Assembly (NCBI GenBank): GCA_964017045.1
Contig: OZ024808.1
Coordinates: 18,593,284-18,657,283, forward strand
Direction: 5' to 3'
Origin: Omphiscola glabra
Taxonomy: Eukaryota; Mollusca; Gastropoda; Lymnaeidae
DNA length: 64,000 nt
The position numbers and the translations under genes were made by a program. Position 1 is the stretch's first letter; the number at the start of each line of letters is the position of its first letter. Of this stretch, positions 46,601-58,000 are shown one piece after another. Under the pieces are notes generated by a model. That model ran no database searches, had not been told where the DNA came from, and saw nothing but the letters and a program-made list of their open reading frames with translations.

Positions 46601-48596
46601 CTGGCAAGCTTTGCCCAGGATGCAGCCGCATTTGTGAAAAGAAATGGCTATGCTATCTATATGTATAGTAGCATACCGTACAAGACAGAGGGCATGAAAG
46701 TGTCCGTTTCTGCTCTTGATGAGGCCTTCCAACAAGAGGATAGCAACTATGTTTCTTACAAGGTTGCAATACATATATATGCAGACCTGTTTACCCTTAA
46801 ACTCTTAAAATCGCACAACACCATCACAAAATCGTTCAATACATTATCTTAATTAATAGTAAAAATTAAACATACAGTATACCGGGTATATAATGTATAC
46901 ATCTCAAAATCATTCATTGTACGCCAAAATTGTAAGAGTAAATATGTCTGTAGTATATGTGTCAAGATTATATAAAAAGCTTTCTATTTTTTAGAAATGA
47001 ATTGAAACTAATTGGAATAGAAGCCAAATCTTTTGTTGCAGCCAGTTGTAGTGCCTGTTAACAAGAACAAGAATCTGTTGCCTTCCAACAGTATTGATGC
47101 TACAACTATTGTAACACACAATGATTGTTTCCTTCCACAGGTAAATGAGCACCAGGCAACTCCAGGGACTCAAGATGTAACCAATGTTATAATTAACACA
47201 GCATTGATTTAATATTTGTTGGGTATCATTACTTTAAATGTATGAACCTCTAACTTTTTCATTTGGAATAAAGGAATACCGATACATTTAAAAAAAATAT
47301 TTTCCCCCTTTTTTTTCTTTTCAAGTCAGAATATTTTAAATTCTTTATTTCATACTGGCAAATGTTAATATTAATATTATTATTTTAAGGGTGTTATATT
47401 TGAATACTTTACTAATAACATTTCTATATTTCTTTTCAGAGTCCCACCAATAATGTAGTAGCACTGACTATTTCATGTAATTAGTTAATTGTATGGACCT
47501 TTGATTTAAAAAAAAATAATTTAACATTTTAATTATTTTTCTTTTCAGGTATTTTCAAATTCCCTACAGAACATAAAATGACTATAATTAAAATATAAAT
47601 TTGATTTGATGTTGTTGTTACTTTAAAATGGAATAGACCTGCATTTTTTTCTTTTTTTTTCACGTAAAAAAATAATAATTTTACCAAAAAAATATTTTTT
47701 TTACATAATTTTTTTTCAATTTCTCTGCAAAAACATTTTTCAAAATAAATATTTATGATATAATGTCAAACTTTTGTTGTTCATTGTGTTGTATATTGCA
47801 TTGAGAATATCTACTGAAAATTTGGTTCCATTATCTTTGAAAATAAAAAAGTTATGGGTCAAAAAGTGAAAAAAATTCAAAAGTGGGTCACAAGTTTTTT
47901 GGGTCAAATATATAGCTTATATAAGGGGCATAAAAAATTCGACAAAAAAATTAATAACTCCAGTTCTATAAAAGATAGAAAGATGAAATTGGTGTTGTTA
48001 TAAAGCTTATAGCTAGCCCTTTAAAATGATGTATCATTCATGGCAATCAGACCATATTTAAATTTTGTGTCAAAGTACCTACAGAGGGAATCTGCCAGAA
48101 GGCAAGTAAGAGACTGCCTTGGTTGTCTTGTGACATACATGCTCTCTGGTCTGTTTGCACACGTTTACTTATAGGGCACGGGCCTAATGAGTTTTGGATT
48201 CCAAGTTTGAAACGCATCCCTAAATTGCTCCCCATTTGGATGCTTTCTACTAAAATACTATTACTTAGACTGGTAAGACCTACAAACAAGCTATTTTATT
48301 GAATTTACTCTTTAATTGTATTACTTTAATATCTTTTACTTAGTACTTAGTTTGGTAAGCAGTAAGTACATCTTTTAATTTAAGTGTTTAAGTTTAAGAC
48401 TTACTTTACTAAAGTTTAACTTTACAACAGCGCTACTGCCACTGCACTTACCAGTAAAATTTTTAGTCCACCTTGCTACTTTTGTTAAATCTACAAGCTC
48501 TCCTCCACCTTTCAAACCAACAAGGCGATAAAGCTTACTAGCATCAGCATCCCCTTGATTTTTTACACCACTGGCTACTACAGTAGTGTTTCCCAT
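28601..48596 (-). CDS. TRPV: TRPV cation channel, Nanchung-like
   Basis: Six-transmembrane calcium-permeable channel; in animals Nanchung-type TRPVs act in ciliated mechanosensory cells. Minus-strand exons: 48452-48596 (ATG), 44543-44767, 44016-44189, 43375-43564, 41740-41893, 41226-41327, 40604-40753, 40259-40341, 39376-39568, 38910-39017, 35633-35784, 35163-35272, then either 34301-34446 or 32278-32459, 29753-29869, 29323-29448, 28601-28765 (TAA). All phases agree, giving 779 or 791 aa. Residues 136-360 hold ankyrin repeats ([54 protein letters not shown]). TM1 about 412-430, TM2 475-495, TM3 512-530, TM4 540-557 ([11 protein letters not shown]), TM5 575-593 (FIIGFSQA), pore loop, TM6 645-668 ([12 protein letters not shown]), then a TRP-box-like [15 protein letters not shown]. 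The C-terminus is basic. It starts 453 bp from a divergent ciliary gene. The Nanchung assignment rests on recalled family motifs. Confidence 0.93.
29930..30180. repeat. degenerate tandem repeat in TRPV intron
   Basis: Units of about 30 and 90 bp built from tgagaaatacttttattaa, atatcattcctgtgaaatat and ggtttctgagaaatag. It accounts for the minus-strand reading frame at 30012-30203. Confidence 0.75.
30612..31365. repeat. 39-bp minisatellite, about 19 copies, in TRPV intron
   Basis: Unit gatggacttacttatttcct plus aaccagatacattttaact, with sporadic gaagga, cacttt and tatctg variants. It lies between the second pore exon (32278) and the TM6 exon (29869). Confidence 0.97.
32278..32459 (-). CDS. 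TRPV: TRPV alternative pore exon X (distal, longer)
   Basis: 182 bp: two bases completing an Ala codon, then 60 codons, then CAA and a GTGAGT donor. Acceptor TTCCTTCCCAG. It encodes a pore turret with a potential N-glycosylation site (NMT), the pore helix [12 protein letters not shown] and the filter-like [12 protein letters not shown]. It aligns with exon Y (shared pattern F..P..A..AM..MS.G.F.D.YS.F), so the two arose by exon duplication. The filter region has more acidic residues (GDFDD) than exon Y (GQFAD). Inclusion of both exons, or neither, breaks the reading frame. Confidence 0.88.
32630..32752 (+). mobile_element. 3' end of a retroposon with (AAT)n tail
   Basis: The sequence gtgagcccagccctaggctg and taccgtgctatataaga followed by (taa)n resembles the 3' tail of SINE/LINE pairs common in invertebrates. 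The 5' limit is unclear and no family name is given. Confidence 0.45.
33761..33957 (+). mobile_element. SPIN-like hAT MITE, best preserved copy
   Basis: 197 bp. Begins cagtggttctcaaccttcct and ends acaggttgagaaccgctg, perfect inverted ends of the SPIN (Space Invaders) hAT type. It is flanked by an exact 8-bp target duplication acctagag (33753-33760 and 33958-33965). It contains no transposase. It sits in the TRPV intron between the alternative pore exons. Confidence 0.93.
34066..34170. repeat. 27-bp tandem repeat, 4 copies
   Basis: Unit gaaagccgagtgatggtgca plus cattaat, identical in all copies, just downstream (minus strand) of pore exon Y. Confidence 0.95.
34301..34446 (-). CDS. TRPV: TRPV alternative pore exon Y (proximal, shorter)
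   Basis: 146 bp: two bases completing an Ala codon, then 48 codons, ending AAA with donor GTAGGC. Acceptor GTATTTCAG. It encodes a short turret, pore helix [12 protein letters not shown] and filter-like [12 protein letters not shown]. Start and end phases equal those of exon X, which makes the pair exchangeable. Exon Y lacks the 12-residue longer turret and the NMT sequon of exon X. Confidence 0.88.
35500..35580. repeat. 23-bp tandem repeat, 4 copies
   Basis: Unit aaagaggagacaatctgaag plus acc, in the TRPV intron between exons ending 35272 and 35633. Confidence 0.9.
35846..38458. repeat. 46-bp satellite, about 57 copies (2.6 kb), in TRPV intron
   Basis: Unit agtaataacaatctcttact plus cttatccttgctctgttactgtctaa. 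Variants at one site (tccttgctc, tctttgctc, tctttgtat, tctttgttc, tttttgctc) form an ordered pattern that repeats with a period of about 17 units (about 780 bp), for example tgtat variants near 36610 and 36840 and again near 37390 and 37621. Confidence 0.98.
38560..38909 (-). repeat. 43-bp array copying the splice donor of the TM2 exon
   Basis: Minus-strand units contain CACTG then GTAGGTCATGA, the same as the genuine exon end and donor at 38910. About eight copies follow, the nearer ones more diverged (gtgtcacggc versus gtgcgtcttggc on plus). Each preserves the GTAGGT donor core. Confidence 0.9.
39108..39375 (-). repeat. 30-bp array copying the splice donor of the TM1 exon
   Basis: Minus-strand units read GAAGACATTGTAAGTTG plus GGAGCAAGGCAAA, matching the end of exon 39376-39568 (GAA GAC ATT then GTAAGT). 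Nine copies, each with an intact GTAAGT donor. The first units carry TGA in frame just after the donor; later ones are open. Confidence 0.93.
39990..40194 (+). mobile_element. SPIN-like hAT MITE
   Basis: 205 bp, starts cagtggttctcgacc and ends ggttgagaactgctg. Flanks atatagaa (39982-39989) and gtatagaa (40195-40202) match at 7 of 8 positions. A poly-C tract expands the interior near 40149-40160. Confidence 0.9.
40945..41085. repeat. 27-bp tandem repeat, about 5 copies, in TRPV intron
   Basis: Unit aactaggaagtgtttagttt plus ttgtcat with small indels. Confidence 0.9.
41894..43374 (-). other. TRPV intron, no further feature recognised
   Basis: No exon. A tRNA B-box-like ggagttcaatccccagc occurs near 42772-42788 but no A box or folded tRNA could be drawn. 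The mixed-composition block 42790-43030 may be a repeat remnant. Confidence 0.4.
45458..47212 (+). CDS. small uncharacterised gene nested in TRPV intron 1 (182 aa)
   Basis: I do not recognise this family. Exons 45458-45619 (ATG), 46547-46762 and 47042-47212 (TAA) join in phase 0 at GTAAGT, GTTGCA and TTTTCAG/TTGCAG signals. The N-terminal third has a likely membrane anchor ([14 protein letters not shown], about residues 19-32), so the product may be a type II membrane or secreted protein. The middle exon is the most protein-like: [53 protein letters not shown]. The last exon contains an internal donor (CACAG then GTAAAT at 47140), which could splice in phase 0 to short exons at 47440 or 47550. 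AATAAA follows at 47267. It lies antisense between TRPV exons 44767 and 48452. Confidence 0.6.
46000..46460. other. very AT-rich intronic stretch
   Basis: Dense taatact/agtatta alternations that can fold back on themselves; intron of the nested plus-strand gene. No coding content. Confidence 0.5.
47267..47272 (+). terminator. poly(A) signal of the nested gene
   Basis: AATAAA 55 bp after the TAA stop of the nested plus-strand gene. Confidence 0.55.
47290..48370. other. AT-rich stretch, possible mobile-element remnant at 47930-48290
   Basis: No confident gene. The sequence around 47940-48290 has mixed composition and an 80-codon minus frame that may be debris of a mobile element; no family is named. 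Two short candidate 3' exons of the nested gene (47440-47484; from 47550) fall here. Confidence 0.3.
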
Positions 48597-49049
48597 TCTC
48601 AAGAAAGACTATAAGTCGTTATCGTACTTCCTCCTTCACAAACATAGGTAGGCCGCCATTTTCGATGCTCATTAAAAATGCAAACAATATGGGTCATCTC
48701 CTAGCAGCTATAGAAAATTATAATAATAGATTCTACAAACGGGACACATATATTTTGTTATGTATGCTGTCATTTTTTATTATATAATTTGGTGTGTGCA
48801 TGTTTCCTCTTTTACAATTCAAAAGAGTTAAGTTGGAAATTGCGAAACTAAACACTAATAAAGACAGGTAATTACTTTAATGACTTCCATTTCCGGGTTA
48901 TTTAGTCTTCTTAGCAACAGCTGTGGCGGCGTTAACGACGGTGTGAGGTTGGCGCAGTGCTAGAGATTAAAGTAGCGGAGCTTTAGGTTGCGATAAAGAT
49001 AAAAAGGTGCTTTAGCTCAAAGTTGAAACGCCACCTTTTTCTTTTGAAA
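48597..49049. promoter_or_regulatory. bidirectional promoter between TRPV and CIMIP2-like genes
   Basis: 453 bp separate the two start codons, which point away from each other. The right part (48890-49020) is relatively GC-rich (ggcggcgttaacgacgg). RFX-type half-sites agcaac (48913-48918) and ggttgc (48987-48992) are present, but not as a full X-box. No TATA box near either start. Confidence 0.6.
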
Positions 49050-52000
49050 ATGACATCAATTGCAACAGGTGGGGGTCCTACTTTGGAACAGAGAAGAGCA
49101 TTTGCAGGATTAAAAGATGGATCTGAAATACCAGGGTACGTTTTTTTACTTTTTACTAATTAGTTTAGATAGTGAAGTCTCAGTTTTAGTTTTGTTTAAC
49201 TCTTTAACGCAGCCAAGTTGATTTGGAGTAAAAGATTATTTCCACTGCTGCCACTAGCATTGAAATAGCACACTCTTAGTAATAATAGTCATATGAAAAG
49301 ATAAAAAAATAGCTTTAATTATCATTCATGACAAGAAAAATATTTTTGTGGATAAAATTCCAAGCTTTTATCTCTAATCTAAATTTCAAGTGCAAAGGGA
49401 AAATTCAATATCTGAGCTTTTATTTTGTGTATATTATAGACTATAGACGGTGCTAATTAATTATTAATTATATTATTATCTTCTTCATTTATCATTTTAA
49501 TTATAACTTCTCCTGTGAGGTTTTTAAGTTTACAAAATGCTATTTATTCCATTTTTATGCATATTATTAATTTTAATTATATATAATTTTCATGTTTACG
49601 CATCAAAAAATTGTAAATTGTAAATATTTTTTTTTGCCTGGCAATTCAAACAGGGTAATAACTAGGCAAAATAAGTAAAAGAGCAACTGAATATGAATAT
49701 AAGCAATAAACATTTTTACTTATTTAATCATTAAATTAAGCTGATAGCATTTTCTCATATATATAAAAAAATGCTTCAGACACTTTTATTTAACAAGAGA
49801 ATAGTTTTCATTACGGGTATTAAGTTCCAGTTAGTTAATTAAAAAATCCATTATTTAATTTTTATATCATATAATCTCTTATAATTCAATAATGTATTAT
49901 ACATAATTTAATTGCTGTTTTTCTTAAATAGGTACAGAGGTTATATACCACAGATAAAATATAGAGTGGGTGGAACATATGGTGCTGACACGAGTGCTCT
50001 CAGCAAGGTAGGCTTCATATCAATATCATTTCAAACTTTAAATAATTAAAAAAAAAAAAAAGAAATAAAATTATATTAAGATTTTTTTTCTCTTCTTCCA
50101 GAGGTTCTGTTTCAAATCCGTAATTTTATTGTTTTTACTGTAGCAACTTTGAAGCAATATTTATATGTCATCAGTTCTGTTTTGTTCAAAAGAACAAAAA
50201 CCATCATAATGCTGCCCTAATAACTATAAACTAAAGTAGCAGTGGTACATGATTTATTTTATAATTTGTTTAAACAACATTATGGGCTATGGGTTCATTT
50301 GCAAATTATGTCACGCTCATTGGGGGAGGGGGTGATGGTAAAGAATTTGTGACACTTTGTGATAGGGCGTAAGGGTAAAAAATTTTTGACATCACATTTA
50401 AAAAAAAAAAAATTCTAATTTTGAAAAATCTATATTCAATTAATTTTAAAAACATTAATTTGAGGTCGAAATTGCCTCAGGTACTATAGGTAATTTGAAC
50501 CTCAGTCGCGTACACCTTTTGGGCAAAAACTGTTGTGGTCATTTTACATTCATTCGGGGGGGGGGGGGGGGGGGATTGACTCGTTTCGCGCCACAGATTT
50601 CTAATAATGCTACATCTTAATATATTATGGGACAATGTTAAAGAATAAATTAAAATCTTAGTTTAGTTATGAAAATTGTATGTATGTTTTTATTTTTTTA
50701 GGTGTGACGTGACACTAAATGGGGGGGGGGCACATAATTTTTGACAGGGGGAGGGGGGGTCTAAAAGGTCATTTTATGCGTGATACAATTTGTGAACGAC
50801 CCCTAAGTGATAATCCATAAGAGTTCAAGGGTTGTCCCCTCACCTCAGCATAAAGAAATAAAAATAATTTCATTTTCAATATAAAGCAGTTATAAGAAGT
50901 AACATTTTTATTTTGGGCAGAAATATTATTTTAATTTAATATTTTATCATCAGATAAGATTATAAGGTAGGAAGGATTTTAAAATATTTACTTCTATATT
51001 CTTTTAAAAAAAAACACAACAAAGAAAACCAATTGTGAGAGACTTATTTATAAATGAATCTTTTAAAAATAATTATATCTAAATCTTTTTGAAATGTCTG
51101 AGTGTAAATAACTTAATCAGTAACTTTGATCAATTTTTTTTGGGGGGGGGGGGCATTTTTTAATAGTTTAATATTTACAATTTAATGTTTCTAATTTGTG
51201 GTCATAAAAGCAAGTGTGTGTATTTGGTCACACGGTTGCAAATAAGAGAGAATAATATTTAAATTTCTACGCTGGGTATTGTTATTAAAATAATCCAGTA
51301 ACACACATTACAAGCTGAAGTTATTTTTGCTCAATCTTCTTTCTGCTTGTAAAAACAACAATGTCAGTGAGAAGTAAATCTTATCATTTGTGTGCATGGG
51401 TTCACAAGAGAGACAAAGCATTGGCGTAGGTATGGTTGGGGGCGTAGCAATGGTTGGTGGCATAGATAATAATATGGTGGTTGGTGGCGTAGCTAGGGTT
51501 AGTGTCACCTGAGGTAGTCAGAGAATTTAGCTGCTCCCTTCCACAATAAAAACACTCAGAAGTTGGCCTTATATGCTGGCACACGATATATATATATATA
51601 TATATATAAAGTGCAGCCTGGGACCGACTGCCCCCCGACCCCCACCCCCCGCTTCTTACATCAATGTGCCAAAGTAGTTCAAATTGGTCCACAAAGAAAG
51701 AAAATCTGGCATTGTGTATCATTTGTTAAGCCATGCTGTAATTGGGTTTTAAAAAAAAGGCAATATTGATTGAATTATTCACTGGAATGATTTGTGAAAT
51801 AAATAGCATTTTTATCAACAACTGAAAAAATGTTGAGTTAATTATGTTAAGGAATTGAGGAATTTGCAGTCCTAAATCTACTCAATCAATTTGTAGTCCG
51901 AAGTCTACTCAATCAGTTCATATGCCTAAGTCTACTCTATCAATTTGAAGTGCTAATTCTACTCTATCAATTTGAAGTGCTAAGTCTACTCTATCAATCT

Positions 52001-55000
52001 GAAGTGCTAAGTCTACTCTATCAATCTGAAGTGCTACGTCTATTCTATCAATCTGAAGTGCTAAGTCTACTCTATCAATGTAAAGTGCTACGTCTACTCT
52101 ATCAATTTGAAGTGCTAAGTCTACTCTATCAATTTGATTTTTCACGTAGTTTGTGGCTCTTGCTCCTAAATTAATTTCCTCCTTTTACCTTACATAAAAA
52201 TTATTAATTTTCCCAACCATATTATTATCTGTTGTTATCTAATTTATCTCCTCTCTCCCTTTCTCATTCAAATCTACATCTTTCTATCTCATTATCTAAA
52301 ACCTTCTCAACCACCATCTAAAACTTTCTATCTCACCATCTAAATCTTTCTGTTTCACCATCTAAATCTTTCTATCTCACCATCTAATTCTTTCTATCTC
52401 AACCTGTCCAAAACTAAGCCAAACATTTTAAAACAATTTCATCTTATCTGGTCACAACTAAAAGAAAAGCTCCTCTTCAAAAATACACCCACCTTATCTC
52501 AAGCCCCTGTAAACCACTGTAGTTTAAAGCTTGCCCTCTAATGTCTTGCGACTTGATGCCAGGTGCTGCTTCTATTTTCGGCCAATGAATGTAACTGTTA
52601 TAATCAGAAAGTCAAGGTTATATGTCTTTACTTATTTTGTGCAAACATTATTCTTCAAAACATCTCTGAGGCACTTGTTTAAGAAATAACTTGAAGCAGC
52701 ATCACAACATGTCTGCAGGTATGACGTCTGCAGTTATGAAAGAAAAAAAAAAGTCTAATGAATCCAATTACTTTCATGATAAAACTGTTAGCATATAAGG
52801 AGAAAATAAATATCACAATATTTGCTAAAATGAGCGTCTGTAAATATTTTATGGAAAGATAAATTAATTTTAAAAAATAAAATAATCGTAATTTTTAAAA
52901 AAAAAAAAAGACATTTTCATTTCCTTGACTTACACGAATTTTGAAAAGTAAGTGAAATGAAACAAGTTCTTGGGGTTTTTTTCAGCGTCATGGAACTTAC
53001 CTCCTACACATCTCAAAAGGACGACAGCCCCCCCCACCCCCCAACTAAAAAAAAACAACAAAAAACCCCACAAAAAATAAATAAAAATAATTCCACTCTA
53101 GATAAAACAGCAATAACATTAACCACATCAGCTTGGCTTAAAATTGGTTCTCAAAATAGGCGGTGCCACCTCAAGGGACATTGGGATTACCTAGGAAATT
53201 TCCCGATAAAAGTAGGTGTGGAGTTTAATTTTTTTTTTTTTTTTTTTTTTTTTTTGGTGGCTCTGTTCAAAATTAAAAAAAAAAAATGCAAAACTAGAAG
53301 CAAAGTATGAGATACATGATAGCAGTCAGCAAGTACTTCGCATACCTTTGGGCATGCTAAATAAATATGTTTCTGGAAGATTTTAAGATCATCTTTGATC
53401 CCAGAGAGGCGTTGGTTACCCCATCTTATGATACTGGTGAAAATATTGTAATGGAGACAAAACGGATGCTGAGCCGTAGTTTATATATTGTAACAAAAGT
53501 TTTAGCTACAAAAAAAAAAGTCCTTTACTTTTCTGCACGGTAAAACTTGTTCAAGAAGCTCCTTGTTGCATTTTCGACGCATTATTTGATGGAGGGTCGA
53601 TTTCTTACCGTCACACAACTTTGCACCAGATTTCTGACCAGCCTTAGTCGTTTTAGCGTCTTGATTAGTGACACGAATGCTGAAAATTAAAACCTGCTTT
53701 AGCCGCAAGCTAACCAACAACTCATCACATTTTAAAATTGTTGAATGATTTGATCACACAGTCTTGCTGAACAATGATCAGACGACATAGCTACGTCATG
53801 TTCATCACCTTTACGCCCGCAATAATTAAAAGTTATCAAAAACTTCATCTGGGTTTCGACTGAGTATTAAAATATATATTTATAACCTGTTTTAAAATTT
53901 TAAATGTGCTTTTATCATACGGCGAGTGAGAGTGACGTGCAGATTAGTATTCTGGATAATGCCCATGATTCTTCAAACAACCACATAGTCCATAACATGT
54001 CAAAAGTGTGTGCCGTGTGTGGTGGAAAAAGGGAAAAGAGGGGGGGGGGGTCGCGCAATGGATACATTTATGAAATTAATGGGATGGTGACCGGAAAACC
54101 ATAGCATGTCAAAAGTGTGTGCCGTGTGTGGTGGAAAAAGGGAAAAGAGGGGGGGGGGGGTCGCGCAATGGATACATTTATGAAATTAATGGGATGGTGA
54201 CCGGAAAACAAGCGTCTTAATGAAAATAAAAAAAGAGAAAGAAAGGAAGTAGATGCATGAAGAACTTGTAGAGCTTAAGAAGAATTTAGCTGCTGATGAG
54301 ATAACTCGTTATATCGTGCAGTGCTCGTTTGTCTCCCCTGACACTTGGGTGAACCGATTTGAAAGGACGCGCTAATAGGTGAAGTACCATTACCAAGAGA
54401 AACAAAATGTTTGATGCTCGCTTCGGCTTAAGTTGGGGTGGGGGGGGGGGGGAAGAGAGAGAGAGAGAGAAGTACTTCGTTCATTAGAGCTCACCTGAAC
54501 ATGTTCTTCTGTACACAAATGTGTATCACCTGTACAATGTCTCCTTGTGTGCACTTGACCCCATCTCTGCAAAGTCTTCCGTACACTTAACCTGTAAACT
54601 GTCTTCTGTACATACTTGACTTCATCTCTATAACACTCTCCTATGTACTTGTCTAAACGTCATGTCTGTATATCTTTTGTACACAATTTGCCCCCTTCTC
54701 TACACTCTCCGTTTACACCTGTACTTCGTCTGTACACTGCCTGCTGTTCATAGCTCAACTTCATCTCTATACTGTATTCTGTACAAACATGGACCTCATC
54801 TCTACACTGTCTTCTGTACTCACCTGGACCTCATCTCTACACTATCATATGTACCAACCCGGGTCTCAACTCTACACTGTCTTATTTACTCAACTGGATC
54901 TCATCTCTACACTATCTTATGTACTCACCTGGACCTCATCTGTACACTGTCTTCTGTACTCACCTGGACCTCATCTCTACACTGTCTATACACCCAGTAG

Positions 55001-58000
55001 TGTGTATGGAATTATTTGTTGTAATAACTAATAGTCGTGAGAATAGAATTGGAATAACACACATGGGGGTGTAAATAGTCATGAGCATAGAAATGTAAAA
55101 ACATGCATTAGGGCAGGGGCTTCATTTCAAGTTTTTTCAGGTGGGGGCAAAACCAAAATTTGGTCGGCTTGATAAGTTGTTTATTACTGGAGGCGCCACA
55201 GTACATAGCAATAAATAAAACTAGCAAATTCAGAAAAAAAAGGGGGGAGGGGTGCCCTACCCAAATGACATCCCTGCATTAGAGGGTAGAGCTTTTGGTA
55301 ACAATAACATATAGTAGTGGGCACTTAAAAAAATAGGATCTGGAATGTACACGAGTGTGAAGACTCACAAGAGATTACTACGTAAAAGAAAGGAGGCTCC
55401 TCGAAGTCTTTCCTTATAGTAGTAAAGTCAATAGATAAGCAGCATAGTGCACAATGTGGTGACTCCATTACATAGTAGTTAAGTCAATATGTAAGCAGAA
55501 TAGTGCACAATGTGGTGACTCCATTACATAGTAGTTAAGACAATAGGTAAGCAGCATAGTGCACAATGTGGTGACTCCATTACATTGTAGTTAAGACAAT
55601 AGGTAAGCAGCATAGTGCACAATGTGGTGACTCCATTACATTGTGAACTATTTTAGAGTAGACACCCCCCCTTACGCTCCGTATCGTCGTGTTTTAAAGC
55701 AGTGGTGTGCCGAGAAAAAGTGGCACCCGGACCAAAGCCTGAAAATTCCGCCCTCAATATATAGTGCCGCCCGAGGCGAACATACGATTTTTGCGCCCAC
55801 TGTCTTCGGGGTTGTACTTAGGATTTAATAATTTAATCCTCTATGAAGCTCCTATCTGAAGACGATTTTGACGTACCCTGATGTTGACGCCAGGGGCGAG
55901 TGCCCCCTTCGCCCCCCTCTATCGCACGGCCCTGTTGAGATATAAAACCACGTTATAGTATCACCGGTCAACGCCCTAAACTATGAGAATCCCCCGTCTT
56001 CCAGTAAACAGCACCACGCTTAAGTAAACTGCACCCGCGATTTATTTGAAGTGCTGATCGATAAAAGAGATTAGAAAAGTTGATTACACAAAACACTTTG
56101 CTTGATCTTGATTGGTGCGTAAGTACGCACGGGAAGACCACACTTGCCGCACTCAAACACCGTTCGATAGCCGTAAACGTTTCTGGTCAGAGACTAGGCG
56201 ATACATGATTTAGTGTGTTCTTTATTGTATTTTACGCTGTTTGCCAGATAGTCTTTTGATACTTTCTCAGCGTACACTATCGAGCTTGGTGGGAAGGGAT
56301 TAGCTCCTTATCTACACCGAAGGTGGTTACAACTTGCTTGGCTTCGGTAGAGACCATTCGGAGCGGTGCCTTTGTTTTATGATCGACTTTATGGTGTTGT
56401 TTAATGTCACGATCAACATAGCAGTTTATAGTACATCACATATCACAAGTTTGATAATACGTCACATATCCCTAATCATGCAGTCGGGCTGTCGTCTGTT
56501 GCACATAAAAGAAACACTTTACGGAAGTGGTCCTCAATCTTTTAGATGAAGCTGGCCGCCATTGATTCCAACTCGTGGTGGTGACATACTTTGAAAATTA
56601 GAATCAGTTCATGCCAAAGTTATGCACAACTGTAAATTTGAGGCTCGTACGGTAAAACTTCGAATTTCAGTAATTTTTTTGTTACCGGATTGTTGGCTGC
56701 ACCAGGTCGCACGGTGGGGGTCCAGGTGTGAGGCCCCCAGGTGGCTACAGCTTTATGATCCAGGTATCGACAGATTGTGGCCCTAGTTGGGGATAAGGAA
56801 ATAGCCCACAAGGTAGGGGTGGGAAAACTCTTCACCTAAACCAGACATTAAACCCGTGCAATAGGAATACAAATAACAAACGTTAGCACCTGATGTGCTA
56901 TACGGAAACAAATAACAAACATTAGCACCTGATGTGCTATGACATAAAGAATTTACATCACCCTATCCTGTCTCTCGCTATAATGATGTCAATTTCTAAA
57001 AATAAGCATCAACTTTCTGTTGGACCAATCGAAATTCATTTCAAAAACATGGTTGCTAAAAGAAATAAGAACACATTCAAGGGAAGGAATTCCCTGAATG
57101 AAAAGACAGTTTTTTGACATGGCTCATCAGTCTATCTAATAAAGTAAATTATATTGGCTAATTCGAGTTACTGCACTTTGTATGGGGGTTTCAATAATTA
57201 CTACTCACCTCTTCCCCAACTCACCATTCAATAGGTATTCCTTATGATTCCAGGAGTATGGGATGAAGAGTAGCACAGGCCCCAGCCTGACGCCGTGCTA
57301 CAATGAAACACTTTGCAACCGTCTGCCCAGCACGGACGGGGACAAGAGATTCACCGAGAAGATGGTGCCTGGGTACACAGGTGAGAACGTTTGGCTTCGA
57401 CCATTTAACCTGTATGAGGACAGGTAGGTTTTGAATTTAACCCAAGACGACAAATGTGACAGTTTGGCTTCAACAATTTCAACTTTATCCGGACAAATAG
57501 ATAAGTTCGTAACGGTTTTTTAAAATAAAAAATTGCGTGGGGGTGGGGTGAATCCCGTGTCCTTTAATTCATTTAATGACTTCATGATCTGAGCTCGCCT
57601 AAGTTGAAGAATAATTTATTTCGAAATAATTTTTTGGCACTAGCCCAAAATTAAAAATACGTAGGCCTACTTGAAACGAAATATAAGTAGCCTACTTAAT
57701 ACTCTACCTCATTGAAAGCAATCTTCACCAGCGTTAAAGCAAGGCGCTCACCTCAAAATCACCTCTACTGACCTCACTGAACGTGAGTCCTTTGTCACAC
57801 CAATTTACCCCCCCCCCCCACTTAACACAGCCCGCCACGACCTAATCACATAAATGAATGTCTCTCTATACACGCCACACTGTGTCACACACATCGAACC
57901 AACACCCGTTTCCATTTTCTTTGTCGTCATGTAGCTTTCCTAAACATCATAGGGCTTGCTACAATAGATTTTTTTGGTGTTAAAAAAAACTTTTATTTGT

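Noticed and set aside
53502..53720. Lys-rich minus frame (QDAKTTKAGQKSGAKLC) as a gene
   Set aside because: Short, no splice partners, family not recognised; likely mobile-element debris.
55698..55940. Another hAT element starting cagtggtgtgccgag
   Set aside because: Only one end resembles the family; no matching right end or target duplication found.
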